A DNA stretch of 64,000 bases from RGIG5612 sp964528825 (GCA_964528825.1 CAZGVB010000002.1:1-64000), one strand, 5' to 3'; shown: positions 35,442 through 44,146, numbered from the stretch's first letter. The notes: generated by a model from the letters alone, not told the origin. Program-made: numbers and translations.

Positions 35442-36824
35442 TCAGCCTTCTTCCAGCTGTTTCTTCGCCTGCAGCATTATGGCACATTCTATGCGCTTGC
35501 AAAAGAGCTCACATCCGGGCTTATATATGCCTGATATCGATCCCGACGCATGGTATGCATTTGCCGCGCATCCGCCGGAGCACCAGAGCTTGGCCCAGCA
35601 ATCCTTGCATTCTTCTCTTGCATAAACGTTGCATTTTCTGAATTCCTCCTGCTGTTCCTTTGCGGTGATCCCGTTCCATATATCGCCGAGGCGAAATTTT
35701 TCTTCACCTACAAATTGATGGCACGGATATAGATCTCCCCATGGCGTAACTGCCATATATTCCGTACCGCTGCCGCAGCCCGATATCCTTTTATAGATGC
35801 ACGGCCCGCCCGTAAGATCGATCATATAATGATAAAAAGTAAATGGCCTGCCCTCTTTGCGTCTCTTTTCCATGAGACATGCAAGCTTTTCATACTCATT
35901 TTTTACTATCTCAATATCGTCATGGGTGAGACATTGCGGATCATCCGGTGCACATACTACGGGCTCCATGCTGAGCTCTGTAAAGCCGAGGTCAAGCATG
36001 CACTCTATATCCTTTGTAAAATCAGGATTGGCATGCGTAAATGTGCCTCTTATGTAGTAATTCTTGCCGCCTCTTTTCTTTACGAATTCCTGAAACTTGG
36101 GAACTATTCTGTCCCAGCTTCCGTGTCCGGCATAATCTACGCGATATCTGTCATGTATCTCCCTTCGTCCGTCAAGGCTCAATACGACATTGCTCATCTC
36201 TTTGTTGCAGAATTCTATCACCTCGTCGTCTATGAGCATGCCGTTCGTAGTGAGAGTAAAACGGAAATTCTTATTATGATCCTTTTCTATGCTGCGCGCA
36301 TAGAGTACAAGCTGTTTTACAACGTCCCAGTTCATAAGCGGCTCGCCGCCGAAAAAGTCCACCTCAAGATTGTGTCTGCTGCCCGAATGAGCAATAAGAA
36401 AATCAAGGGCCTGCTTGCCCACCTCAAAGCTCATGACCGCCCTATCTCCGTGATATTTGCCCTGGCTTGCGAAGCAATATGAACAATTCAGATTGCATGT
36501 ATGCGCTATATGCAGGCAAAGAGCCTTGATAACATCCCCGCTGCGTTCCTTAAAGGTCCGGGCCATCGGTTCGTAGTTATCAGGTGTAAAGAGCTGACCG
36601 CTTCTCTCAAGCTCTGCTATATCACCATAGCACTGCTCAAGATCCTCTTCTGTCACGTCCTCTCTTTGACCGTATTTTTCAAGCATTGCACGGATGATAT
36701 CTTCCTTTGTATTTTCCTTATACATGGCTATCATGTCATAAGCGACCTCATCCACAGCATGTATTGCTCCCGAGCATGTATCCAGGACAATATTCAGTCC
36801 GTCCATTTTATATTGATGCAGCAT
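35442..36824 (-). CDS. scfB: Radical SAM SCIFF peptide maturase
   Basis: Installs thioether crosslinks in the SCIFF precursor (ranthipeptide class). A 100-residue N-terminal peptide-recognition region precedes the radical SAM core, whose CxxxCxxC is C110-C114-C117 (HTCNLNCSYCF). DFFGGEPLMNWD follows, and then a SPASM domain with Cys for two auxiliary Fe-S clusters (SGCGSGTEY, DLYPCHQF, EECKDCWAKLWCSGGC). 460 aa as usual. It is downstream of the precursor gene, separated by that gene's terminator and a structured repeat, so expression presumably depends on read-through or a further promoter. Confidence 0.95.
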   Translation of the reverse strand: MLHQYKMDGLNIVLDTCSGAIHAVDEVAYDMIAMYKENTKEDIIRAMLEKYGQREDVTEEDLEQCYGDIAELERSGQLFTPDNYEPMARTFKERSGDVIKALCLHIAHTCNLNCSYCFASQGKYHGDRAVMSFEVGKQALDFLIAHSGSRHNLEVDFFGGEPLMNWDVVKQLVLYARSIEKDHNKNFRFTLTTNGMLIDDEVIEFCNKEMSNVVLSLDGRREIHDRYRVDYAGHGSWDRIVPKFQEFVKKRGGKNYYIRGTFTHANPDFTKDIECMLDLGFTELSMEPVVCAPDDPQCLTHDDIEIVKNEYEKLACLMEKRRKEGRPFTFYHYMIDLTGGPCIYKRISGCGSGTEYMAVTPWGDLYPCHQFVGEEKFRLGDIWNGITAKEQQEEFRKCNVYAREECKDCWAKLWCSGGCAANAYHASGSISGIYKPGCELFCKRIECAIMLQAKKQLEEG

Positions 36825-36859
36825 ATTGCCAACCTGCCTTTTTTATAGATTTGTATATT

Positions 36860-36978
36860 TTCACTCCGGATCCTCGCACTTCGTGCTCAGACAGCGCCCG
36901 TCCCTCATCCGGCGAAAGTGTGTGACCCAGCACTCACCTCTGCATGCAGCCGCAGCACAGAACTTTTAGAATATACGA
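36860..36978. repeat. Diverged single copy of the structured repeat
   Basis: Lies between scfA and scfB. It shares with the end of the 32-kb array the blocks CGTGCTCA, CCCGTCC, TGTGTGA, CTCAC, GCCGCAG and ACTTT in the same order and spacing. Its ends, GTATATT near 36853 and AATATAC near 36971, are again complementary to each other, although their sequence differs from the array's ends. Confidence 0.7.
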
Positions 36979-37002
36979 AAAATGCCGCCTAATGGCGGCA
37001 TA
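36979..37002 (-). terminator. Intrinsic terminator just after the SCIFF gene
   Basis: Minus-strand stem ATGCCGCC/GGCGGCAT with a 4-nt loop, followed by TTTTT. It lies 20 bp after the scfA stop and before scfB, and so should give much more precursor than maturase mRNA. Confidence 0.8.
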
Positions 37003-37022
37003 CCGATAAAGCTTTTTTATTA

Positions 37023-37172
37023 TTACTTCTCGGTCTTGTTTTCGCACTGCTGATTTGCTATGCCGCAGCTTGTCTTACATGCTGACTGGCATGATGTCTG
37101 GCATTCACCGCATCCGCCGTTCTTGGCGCTGGCACAAAGATCACGTGTTTTAAGAGTTTTGATTCTTTCCAT
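37023..37172 (-). CDS. scfA: SCIFF ranthipeptide precursor
   Basis: 49 residues. The conserved leader MERIKTLKTRDL is followed by the Cys-rich core GGCGECQTSCQSACKTSCGIANQQCENK in overlapping pieces. Six Cys match the family spacing (21, 24, 28, 32, 36, 43); a seventh at position 13 is extra. The residue after the fifth family Cys, Thr in the SCIFF peptides I remember, is Gly37. GGGAG 5 nt before the ATG fixes the start. It has its own strong promoter and terminator, with scfB downstream. Confidence 0.95.
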   Translation of the reverse strand: MERIKTLKTRDLCASAKNGGCGECQTSCQSACKTSCGIANQQCENKTEK

Positions 37173-37232
37173 AATATCTCCCTCGTCAAAATAATGCTTT
37201 TCCCGCATTTTTTCTGATTATTGACGCTAAAA

Positions 37233-37261
37233 AGGATAGCATGACGCGGCATGGATGTCAA
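37233..37261 (-). promoter_or_regulatory. Promoter of scfA
   Basis: Minus-strand TTGACA (37256-37261), 17-bp spacer, TATCCT (37233-37238). The shared upstream module starts 27 bp beyond the -35 box. Confidence 0.75.
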
Positions 37262-37288
37262 TTGCTTTTAGCTGTCATTTACGGCTTA

Positions 37289-37352
37289 GGTCGCTGTAGG
37301 GCAATCCGCCTGCACATCTTTCATCCGGACAATTTTCAGTACTGCACATGTG
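37289..37352 (-). promoter_or_regulatory. Shared upstream module, copy 2 (scfA)
   Basis: 64 bp with plus-strand core ATCTTTCATCCGGACAATTT. The distal end continues into an imperfect inverted repeat, TGCACATGTG...CACATGCACA. It has the same position relative to the -35 box as in copy 1. Confidence 0.65.
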
Positions 37353-37402
37353 CGATATATCTCACATGCACAATGTTAACTTTGACACATCAAGCCACGT
37401 CC

Positions 37403-38122
37403 TCATATATCGGTATTAATATCATATTTGAGCTTGATGCGGGCTATTGTTGACGAAAGCGGCTTTATAAGCAGGAAGATACATATGGCGGATGCGGCTG
37501 CATTGGATATGTTCACAGGTATGCCCGCCAGATATATCGCTGCAGCTGTCACTATGCTTATATCCGCACCGAAATAAAGCACACTGCATGTATCCAGCAA
37601 TATAGTACTGAATATAAATACGATAAAGAATCCGCATATGGCGGAAATGATATTATGAGTCCTGTTTATCAGGCCGCACCCGGACAGCAGTCCCGCCGTA
37701 AAACCTATCAATCCGTAGCAGAGCATCTGCCACGGAGTCCACGGCCCCTGTCCGAAGATAAAATTGGATATCAGCATTGAGAGCGCGCCGCACATAAAGC
37801 CGCACCGCGGCCCGAGCGCAGATGCAGTTATGATGATCACACCCGCCATAGGCTTGAAATTCGGTGCCCAGAAAAATGCGGCCCTGCTTACGACCGCAAG
37901 TGCCGTCATTACTGCCGCGACCGCAAGATATCTCGCATTTCCTCTGCTTCGCTCAAAATCCATAAAGAACGGTATCATAGATAATATTGCTATGACAGCT
38001 CCCGCAAGATAATATCTCTTGCCTCCCGCAAAATAGGATGCCGCAACAACAGCCGGTATGATCAGGCAAAAGATTATTATGCTCAATATAAGTATTGTCT
38101 TTTTCTTTTTTATTTTATTCAT
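37403..38122 (-). CDS. ECF transporter S component (substrate-binding membrane protein)
   Basis: 239 aa with about six or seven membrane helices and a characteristic FIFGQGPWTPWQMLCYGLIGF motif, seen in ECF S components of unassigned or cobalamin-type specificity. The first two helices come before the usual S core. It lies downstream of the fused ECF ATPase and T-component genes on the same strand, separated by the 4 x 40-bp repeat. Substrate, probably a vitamin or precursor, cannot be stated. No riboswitch is visible upstream. Confidence 0.85.
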   Translation of the reverse strand: MNKIKKKKTILILSIIIFCLIIPAVVAASYFAGGKRYYLAGAVIAILSMIPFFMDFERSRGNARYLAVAAVMTALAVVSRAAFFWAPNFKPMAGVIIITASALGPRCGFMCGALSMLISNFIFGQGPWTPWQMLCYGLIGFTAGLLSGCGLINRTHNIISAICGFFIVFIFSTILLDTCSVLYFGADISIVTAAAIYLAGIPVNISNAAASAICIFLLIKPLSSTIARIKLKYDINTDI

Positions 38123-38133
38123 TCTAAGTAGAG

Positions 38134-38293
38134 ACGAATCATTATTGCGAGAGTTTATATAATTCCTTTAACATCGAGTCACTGTTGTAAGAGCTTATAT
38201 GATTCCTTTTGCATCAAATCACTGTCGTGAGAGCTTATACGATTTCTTTAGTTTCAAATCACTATTGCGAGAGTTTATATGATTTTCTTTATG
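38134..38293. repeat. Four 40-bp tandem repeats at the ecfA end
   Basis: Four units with exact 40-bp period and the consensus AATCACTgTTGcGAGAGcTT followed by ATATGATTCCTTT. The unit nearest ecfA includes its stop codon and last four codons (KKII), so the array arose by duplication of the gene's 3' end. It fills the space between ecfA and the S-component gene. Confidence 0.9.
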
Positions 38294-40068
38294 ATATCGT
38301 CCGCCGTCAGGACATTTGGCAGAATATCCCTTGCCATACGCGAAGCCGCCGTCGTATAAAAATTATTCTGTCCGAAAAAATCTCCGGGCTTATTTTCTCC
38401 GATCACTATACCGTCAAAAAACATTCCCGCTCTATCCGCATATATCGCACAAAATTCTATATCATGTGAAACCATAAGTATAGTCGTCCCCGTATCCTTC
38501 AGATTACGCAAAATGTTCCCGAAGCTCTTTTTGAAAAAGCTGTCCATTCCCTTCGTAGGTTCATCCAGAAGCAGCAGGGCAGGCTCTGTAAGTAATACCT
38601 TCGCAAGAGCGGCCCGTTGAAGCTCTCCTCCCGACAGATCATACGGATGTCTGCGCAATATATCTTCTATCCCGCATATATTTGCGATATGTGATATAGC
38701 GACCTCCATATCGCTCTTGTCATTTATCATTTCCGCAAGATCTTCTCTTATGCTTTCCTTAGAAAAGAGACATTTCACATCCTGCGGCAGCATAGCGATA
38801 TTTTGGTAAAATAATCTGTCCCTTCCTATTTTCTCAAGCCTTTTCCCGAATAACCTGATGCTTCCTCGGTAAGGCTTTATTATGCCGCATATGGACTTAA
38901 GCAGTGTGCTCTTGCCGGCACCGTTTCCTCCCGCAAGTGCGTAAATGCTCCCGCTCTCTATGCTTATATCGGTTCCTTTTAAAATATCTCTTCCGTTCTT
39001 TTCATATCTAAACCACAGATTGGATATCTCAAGTGCGATCTTTTTTTCAGCTTTATTTTTCCCGTCTTCCCATACTCGGCCGGGCGCGGCATCTGTATAT
39101 TTAAAACACTTTGCAGGTTTTTCGGTATTTTCCGCATGGCATTTCATCACATCTGACAGCCATGCTCTTCCTTCTCTTACATTCAACGGACAGCGCCATG
39201 ATTTCGCTGCATTTGTATCACAGGACCCATCATTTGCGCAGCGATCGTTTTCCTTGCCCGGCAGACTCAGCCTATCCGCAAGGCCGTAATAGACTCTTGC
39301 GGGCGTCGGAAATGCCTCCAGCATGTCGTCTCCTTTTGTATAAAGCTCTCCTGCGACCTTTCGCGGGGTGCCGCAGGCTGCCACCATGCCGTCTTCAAGT
39401 ATTATCACCTTGTCTGATGAAGGCAATATTTCCTCCAGTCTGTGTTCCGTGATGATGACAGTAGTACCGAATTCACGATTTATCCTTTTAACTGTCGATA
39501 GAAATTCGGATGCTGCGATCGGATCCAGCTGACTTGTCGGTTCATCGAGTATAAGTATCTGAGGTCCCACAGCCATTACCGATGCCAGGTTCATCAATTG
39601 TCTTTGACCGCCTGAGAGGGATGCGACATCCATATCAAGCCAATCTGTCATCCCAAAGCAATTCGCTATCTCAGCCACCCTGAGTCTCATCAATACGGGG
39701 TCTGTCCCGAGATTTTCCAGTGTAAATGCCACCTCATGCCATACCTTATCCGTCACGATCTGTTCATTAGGATCCTGGCAGACAAAGCCCGCGGTCTCCG
39801 TCTGGCATTTGAGGGTCATGTCCTGCACCAAAGCGCCGCCTATGCTGATACTGCCGCTCATTTTGCCTGCTTCGAGCAACGCGGGCTTCAAGGTCTTAAG
39901 CAATGTTGTCTTGCCGCAGCCGCTTCTGCCGCATATGACTACATATTCGCCCCTTTCGATGTCGATCGATACATTAAAAAGAGCGTTTTTGCGTACCGCA
40001 TCACTGTTTGCGCCTTCATTCGATGTGTTGTATGAAAATGTCAGATCCTTGATCTCAATATATGCCAT
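38275..40068 (-). CDS. ecfA: ECF transporter ATPase, fused EcfA1-EcfA2
   Basis: 597 aa holding two ABC ATPase domains. First: Walker A GRSGCGKTT, signature SLSGGQRQLMNLA, Walker B ILILDEPTSQLD. Second: GGNGAGKSTLLK, DLSGGELQRAALAK, LLLLDEPTKGMD. The linker of roughly 100 residues is Cys- and Glu-rich. In many bacteria these are separate genes. ATG at 40068 with AGAGG 7 nt upstream is preferred to a start 22 codons earlier. It overlaps ecfT by 28 bp and powers the ECF transporter. Confidence 0.93.
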   Translation of the reverse strand: MAYIEIKDLTFSYNTSNEGANSDAVRKNALFNVSIDIERGEYVVICGRSGCGKTTLLKTLKPALLEAGKMSGSISIGGALVQDMTLKCQTETAGFVCQDPNEQIVTDKVWHEVAFTLENLGTDPVLMRLRVAEIANCFGMTDWLDMDVASLSGGQRQLMNLASVMAVGPQILILDEPTSQLDPIAASEFLSTVKRINREFGTTVIITEHRLEEILPSSDKVIILEDGMVAACGTPRKVAGELYTKGDDMLEAFPTPARVYYGLADRLSLPGKENDRCANDGSCDTNAAKSWRCPLNVREGRAWLSDVMKCHAENTEKPAKCFKYTDAAPGRVWEDGKNKAEKKIALEISNLWFRYEKNGRDILKGTDISIESGSIYALAGGNGAGKSTLLKSICGIIKPYRGSIRLFGKRLEKIGRDRLFYQNIAMLPQDVKCLFSKESIREDLAEMINDKSDMEVAISHIANICGIEDILRRHPYDLSGGELQRAALAKVLLTEPALLLLDEPTKGMDSFFKKSFGNILRNLKDTGTTILMVSHDIEFCAIYADRAGMFFDGIVIGENKPGDFFGQNNFYTTAASRMARDILPNVLTADDIIKKII

Positions 40069-40967
40069 ACGGCGGCCTCTTTCATATTTATTATCGTCGG
40101 AATAAGCATAAATAAAATATATATGCCAAGGCATAGACTCATTCGAATATTACCGAACCATGATATATCAAGAGGTGAAAGATCAGCCTTTGCACCTCCC
40201 ATAGCGGCAAGGACAGCAGTTGATATTATCATCACGATCATAAATAACATGCATATGATATCACGGCGTGTGATCCTGTACTTGCGAAAATCAGTTCTCT
40301 TTGCGCTGCCGTATCCTCTGGCCTTCATGCTGTCTGACATTATCACCGCGCTCTCAAGGCTCCACGCTGCGAGCGTATTAAACACATCCGCCCCTGCCTT
40401 AAGCCTCTGTGCCTTTGACGATACAGGTCCAGCAAGCCCTATACATGCTCTTGCCTGTATGATCTCCGCGGCATTTCTTTTCATATTCGGTATCAATCTG
40501 AGTATCATAGACAGCACAATAGATATTGCGGGTGTGATATGCGAGAGCAGATATATTATCTTCTCACTGCCCATCACCGTATTGAAAACAGCGAACCAGC
40601 ACAGCACCGCAACGATCACAGCAGATAATGTTATGCCGTATATAAGTGCCTCCAATGTATATGGCCTTCCGAATATGTAAAATAATCGGATCGACCCCGC
40701 CGTGTTGAAGATCGGGTTGATGCAGCTTAGAAAAACAAACATGATCGTCATCACGCACAGATATTTAAGACCCTTTATGCCTTTTACCCAAAAATAATAT
40801 ATATAGCTGCATACAAGTGATGCAGCAGAAAAGACGGGATGCAAAAGGACCATTGCATATATCAATACTCCCGCGAAAAATATAAGATCTGTTATAGGAT
40901 GGTAGTCGGAAAAATAGTCCTTGCTCATATACGAAAGTATATACTTTGAATCTTTTTCACGCAACAA
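40041..40967 (-). CDS. ecfT: ECF transporter transmembrane T component
   Basis: Membrane scaffold linking the ATPase to the S component. About six hydrophobic segments. The coupling motif SMKARGYGSAKRT (Ala-Arg-Gly) contacts the ATPase. Up to 308 aa from a TTG at 40967; an ATG at 40928 (295 aa) is an alternative, and neither has a strong ribosome site. A strong hairpin (40981-41009) lies only 14 bp upstream of the TTG, which favours the later start or read-through. Confidence 0.9.
   Translation of the reverse strand: MLREKDSKYILSYMSKDYFSDYHPITDLIFFAGVLIYAMVLLHPVFSAASLVCSYIYYFWVKGIKGLKYLCVMTIMFVFLSCINPIFNTAGSIRLFYIFGRPYTLEALIYGITLSAVIVAVLCWFAVFNTVMGSEKIIYLLSHITPAISIVLSMILRLIPNMKRNAAEIIQARACIGLAGPVSSKAQRLKAGADVFNTLAAWSLESAVIMSDSMKARGYGSAKRTDFRKYRITRRDIICMLFMIVMIISTAVLAAMGGAKADLSPLDISWFGNIRMSLCLGIYILFMLIPTIINMKEAAVWHILRSRI
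40934..40947. promoter_or_regulatory. 14-bp palindrome at the ecfT start
   Basis: AAAGTATATACTTT, a perfect palindrome ending 6 bp before the alternative ATG start of ecfT. Operator-like if that ATG is used; otherwise it is coding sequence. Confidence 0.35.
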
Positions 40968-40980
40968 TATAACAGCAAAG

Positions 40981-41009
40981 CAGCCCTGTCACAGATCGTG
41001 ACAGGGCTG
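40981..41009. terminator. Hairpin between mscL and ecfT
   Basis: CAGCCCTGTCAC (40981-40992) and GTGACAGGGCTG (40998-41009): a perfect 12-bp stem, 5-nt loop. It follows mscL on the minus strand by about 46 bp. The T-richer tail (TTTATT) is on the plus strand. Confidence 0.6.
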
Positions 41010-41055
41010 TTTATTAAAATATCTCTTCAAAATGCTATTATCTTCCCGTTGCTAT

Positions 41056-41478
41056 CTATTTATCCTCAAGCTGCGATGTGCAATGCGGACATCTTACGGC
41101 CTTTATCGGGATCTCCTGCAGGCAATAAGGACATTTCTTTGTCGTCGGTTCCGGTTTCTCCTCGCTCTTGCCATGCAGCTTGTCATTAGCACTTCTGAGC
41201 TTATTGACAACCTTAACAAATGCGAAAAGCACTATGGCTATGATAAAGAAATTAAGTACAGCCATTATAAAGTTGCCGTATGTAAATACAGAGCCGTTTA
41301 TAGTGACCGAAAGTGATGAAAAATCCTGCTTGAATATGATGCCTATGATCGGCGAGATGAGATCTGTTACCACAGAATCCACTATGGCTTTGAATGCTGC
41401 ACCTATAACAACGCCTACGGCCATATCCACTACATTACCGCGATTGATAAATTCCTTAAATTCTTTGATTATACTCAT
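41056..41478 (-). CDS. mscL: Large-conductance mechanosensitive channel with zinc-ribbon tail
   Basis: Pentameric osmotic safety valve. Residues 1-95 are standard MscL (EFKEFINRGNVVDMAVGVVIG, then a second helix FFIIAIVLFAFVKVVNKL). After the usual cytoplasmic helix comes a four-Cys ribbon, C116-x2-C119 and C130-x2-C133 (CPYC...CPHC), probably binding zinc on the cytoplasmic side. 140 aa. The extension is seen in some other Clostridia. Single gene bounded by a hairpin downstream. Confidence 0.95.
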   Translation of the reverse strand: MSIIKEFKEFINRGNVVDMAVGVVIGAAFKAIVDSVVTDLISPIIGIIFKQDFSSLSVTINGSVFTYGNFIMAVLNFFIIAIVLFAFVKVVNKLRSANDKLHGKSEEKPEPTTKKCPYCLQEIPIKAVRCPHCTSQLEDK

Positions 41479-41493
41479 CAGTTCTTCCTCACA

Positions 41494-42255
41494 TTACCCG
41501 TTTATAATGCTTATTTCATAATAATATTCATTATTATAATGCCCGTCTTCATCAAATTCAAGCTCATCAGAATATGAAAAGGCTCTCAGCTTAAGATTGC
41601 TGATCTCATCGCTAAGCGGCGTCGGACGCAGCTTTATTGACGTCAGCAAAGTATTGTCATCATAGTCCTCGGGCTCTACATGAATATAAAATCCGCCGTC
41701 TTGATGATAATCGTCATACAGCCACACACCGAGATATCCTGTTACCTCCTCGCTGCTCACATCTCCCATGAAAAGCTCCGGTGCATCCTCTATATCCTGC
41801 GGGCTCAGGATCGTGATAAGCTTGTTCTCTTCTCCTACCTCAAAGCTTATCTCATAACCTATCTTATATCCGCAGTCATCATTTCCCCATACGGTCTTAT
41901 GCATTTCGGTCTCGCTGTCAAAGGAAATGCTTTTTTCTGTGCTGTTCATTACTGCAAAGCTTGCCAGATCCTCCTCATCAGACCATTCGGAGACAAATTC
42001 AGATTCCACGAGCTTGGCGGTATTTGTCTGATAGTCAAGATAATATATGGAAACAGGCTTGTCATTTGCTATATGTATCTGTGTCTCCTCAGTCGCTTGT
42101 GTGCTGTCGGTCGCCTTTGTTCCTTCCTCTGTCTGCTGACCGCTCTCATCTGCGTGTTCAGCCCCGTCAGTTTCACCTTTTTGCCCGCATCCTGCAACAG
42201 CTGCTATCATGCAGACGACTGCTGCCGTTACAGCGATCCTTTTATATCTTTTCAT
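41494..42255 (-). CDS. Lipoprotein of unknown function
   Basis: 253 residues. Signal peptide with lipobox VAGC (Cys23), then a Glu/Thr/Asp-rich linker (TDSTQATEETQIH) and an acidic extracellular domain (from about residue 65) with alternating strands (KPVSIYYLDYQTNTAKLVE, YEISFEVGEENKLI). No recognised family. It lies 15 bp upstream of mscL on the same strand and 40 bp after the 616-aa gene, so the three could be co-transcribed. Confidence 0.78.
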   Translation of the reverse strand: MKRYKRIAVTAAVVCMIAAVAGCGQKGETDGAEHADESGQQTEEGTKATDSTQATEETQIHIANDKPVSIYYLDYQTNTAKLVESEFVSEWSDEEDLASFAVMNSTEKSISFDSETEMHKTVWGNDDCGYKIGYEISFEVGEENKLITILSPQDIEDAPELFMGDVSSEEVTGYLGVWLYDDYHQDGGFYIHVEPEDYDDNTLLTSIKLRPTPLSDEISNLKLRAFSYSDELEFDEDGHYNNEYYYEISIING

Positions 42256-42295
42256 TGTGATATTTCTCCTTTATTCTCTCTTCGAACAAGTTCGG

Positions 42296-44146
42296 CTATT
42301 TACTCTTATCTACTCTGATCACATACCATTGTGCCTCCAGGGCAGCTACTATCTCAGGTCCCGAGAAAAACTCAAGAGCATTAGTTGCCTCATTTTTCCT
42401 GACTCTGTCGGCGAAAAAAGTGTTTCCTTCTGCCTGCTTTTGAGCTACCGTGACATTTTCCAATCCATATATCATGAAGCTTGTCATCTCCGCGTATGAC
42501 AGCTCCGGATATGCCGCCATGATCTGTGGTGCCTTGATGCCGAGGGTTTTGTGAAGCTGTTCATGCATCTCATCCTCATCGGCCAAATATCTTCTCGCAA
42601 CAAGGAATCCGTCCTTTGCATCCTTTTTTACATCAATGGTGATCTTTAATATATTGCCGTCGTCAAACAGCTGATTCAGAAAAAGCGGAAAGTCTGTCTT
42701 TATCTCATTTCTTTCCGTATCAAGGTGATATTCTTCCCTGATCCTCTCTATTTCATAATCTATCTTTTCGTTAAGCCCTTCACTGTTATGATCAGGATCT
42801 TCACTGCCTCTCATATCCGCCGCAAGTCTTGCCTCGAGATAGAATTTATATGCATCTCTTTTTCCCATGCTGAGTACCAGAGAATCTCTGCATATATTTC
42901 CCATCCTAAAAGCATATTCCGCGAGAGCATTTGTATGATCGCCGCCGCAAAAATCATGCATGCACCTGCGGTAACCGTTTATTATCAGGCTCATGCCCAT
43001 GTCTATATTTTGAGCAGTTCCCTTGCCTTCAATAAGCATATCCGCCGCACGGCAGCTGGCCGCATCCACCTCGGCGGCAGAGGCGTACAAAAAATATCCG
43101 AAGGCCTTTTCATATTCGGGGGCATCTTCTCCTGAAAGGGCATAATAGCAGATGACGCCGAGCGCATTGGCAGCATAAGGATCTCCTGTTTTGGCAAAAT
43201 ATTCCTCATAATATTTTTTCGCGAGCACCATATCTCTGTCAAATGCTCTGTTTCCTCCAAAATATCCCCGGGCAAGTGCGTTCATTGCCTTTACATCGCC
43301 TTCATTATAAAGATCCTCCAGGAAGGTCTTATAGGTCTCTATCTCATCCTCGCTTGCCGCCTCAAGCTTTTCGTTGCTGTCATAGCCGCTTATAAAATGT
43401 CTTTTTTCGGACTCTGAATATACCCACTCTTCACATGGCAAGGTTTTGTTATATTCATATACATTGACTCTGCTGATGATATCATCTGCAACTGTGCGGA
43501 GCGCGTTTTCCTCGAATTTTGTTATTCTTTCCCTGTGTTCCCCGTTATTTATATCCCAGTCATTTTTTTCGTCAAATCTTATGACAAATCTTTCTATTGT
43601 CTCTCTTTGCTTATATCTCTCCTCCAATCTCCAATAGAGCCGCTCCGCCATACCGAATACCACGGAGAATATATCGTCATCACTCTCAGGACCGTCGCAG
43701 ATAAGATTTTCTCTGTATCGCGGCTCTATGAACAGGTGATCATAAAGGATATTCTCTATAGTCCAAAACCATTCCCTGAATTCATTAAGGGGATCTTCTG
43801 CCGAGCAGATCTTTAATAATGCGTCCCTGATATCATATGCCGTAATCGCATAAAGGCCCGAAGACTTTACATTAAAGGGCGGAAAGATCCTGTCTTTATA
43901 ATCCCTGTACATCGACTCGCAGGTAACTAACCCCTTCATATCACCTTCACTGAATAACAGGGGCGGGAGCAGCTCAAGCGAATCCTCGCCAAGCGTCTGC
44001 AGCTTCCCCGGCTCATTATGGGCATCATAAGGGATTACGACATATCTGCCGAACTTGTCCGCCATTGATATCCTGCAATAGTCTCCCTTATGGCTTCCGT
44101 ATTTTATAAGAGCCCAATCCTCAGGGGCAAATTTGTGTTTTTCCAT
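42296..44146 (-). CDS. Sel1/TPR-repeat protein of unknown function
   Basis: 616 aa, cytoplasmic, acidic. The first 200 residues have no known fold (PEDWALIKYGSHKGDY..., VVIPYDAHNEPG). Sel1-like helical repeats lie around residues 270-400, as in GDVKAMNALARGYFGGN, DPYAANALGVICYYAL and DAASCRAADMLIEGKGTAQN; a C-terminal alpha/beta region follows. GGAG 6 nt before the ATG at 44146 gives a better start than 44182. Its promoter region carries the same 64-bp module as scfA and the 115-aa gene. Function unknown. Confidence 0.75.
   Translation of the reverse strand: MEKHKFAPEDWALIKYGSHKGDYCRISMADKFGRYVVIPYDAHNEPGKLQTLGEDSLELLPPLLFSEGDMKGLVTCESMYRDYKDRIFPPFNVKSSGLYAITAYDIRDALLKICSAEDPLNEFREWFWTIENILYDHLFIEPRYRENLICDGPESDDDIFSVVFGMAERLYWRLEERYKQRETIERFVIRFDEKNDWDINNGEHRERITKFEENALRTVADDIISRVNVYEYNKTLPCEEWVYSESEKRHFISGYDSNEKLEAASEDEIETYKTFLEDLYNEGDVKAMNALARGYFGGNRAFDRDMVLAKKYYEEYFAKTGDPYAANALGVICYYALSGEDAPEYEKAFGYFLYASAAEVDAASCRAADMLIEGKGTAQNIDMGMSLIINGYRRCMHDFCGGDHTNALAEYAFRMGNICRDSLVLSMGKRDAYKFYLEARLAADMRGSEDPDHNSEGLNEKIDYEIERIREEYHLDTERNEIKTDFPLFLNQLFDDGNILKITIDVKKDAKDGFLVARRYLADEDEMHEQLHKTLGIKAPQIMAAYPELSYAEMTSFMIYGLENVTVAQKQAEGNTFFADRVRKNEATNALEFFSGPEIVAALEAQWYVIRVDKSK

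Noticed and set aside
37353..37402. Riboswitch or other leader element for the ECF S component
   Set aside because: The S component is read from the other side, where only the 40-bp tandem repeats lie; no riboswitch-like conserved core is visible.
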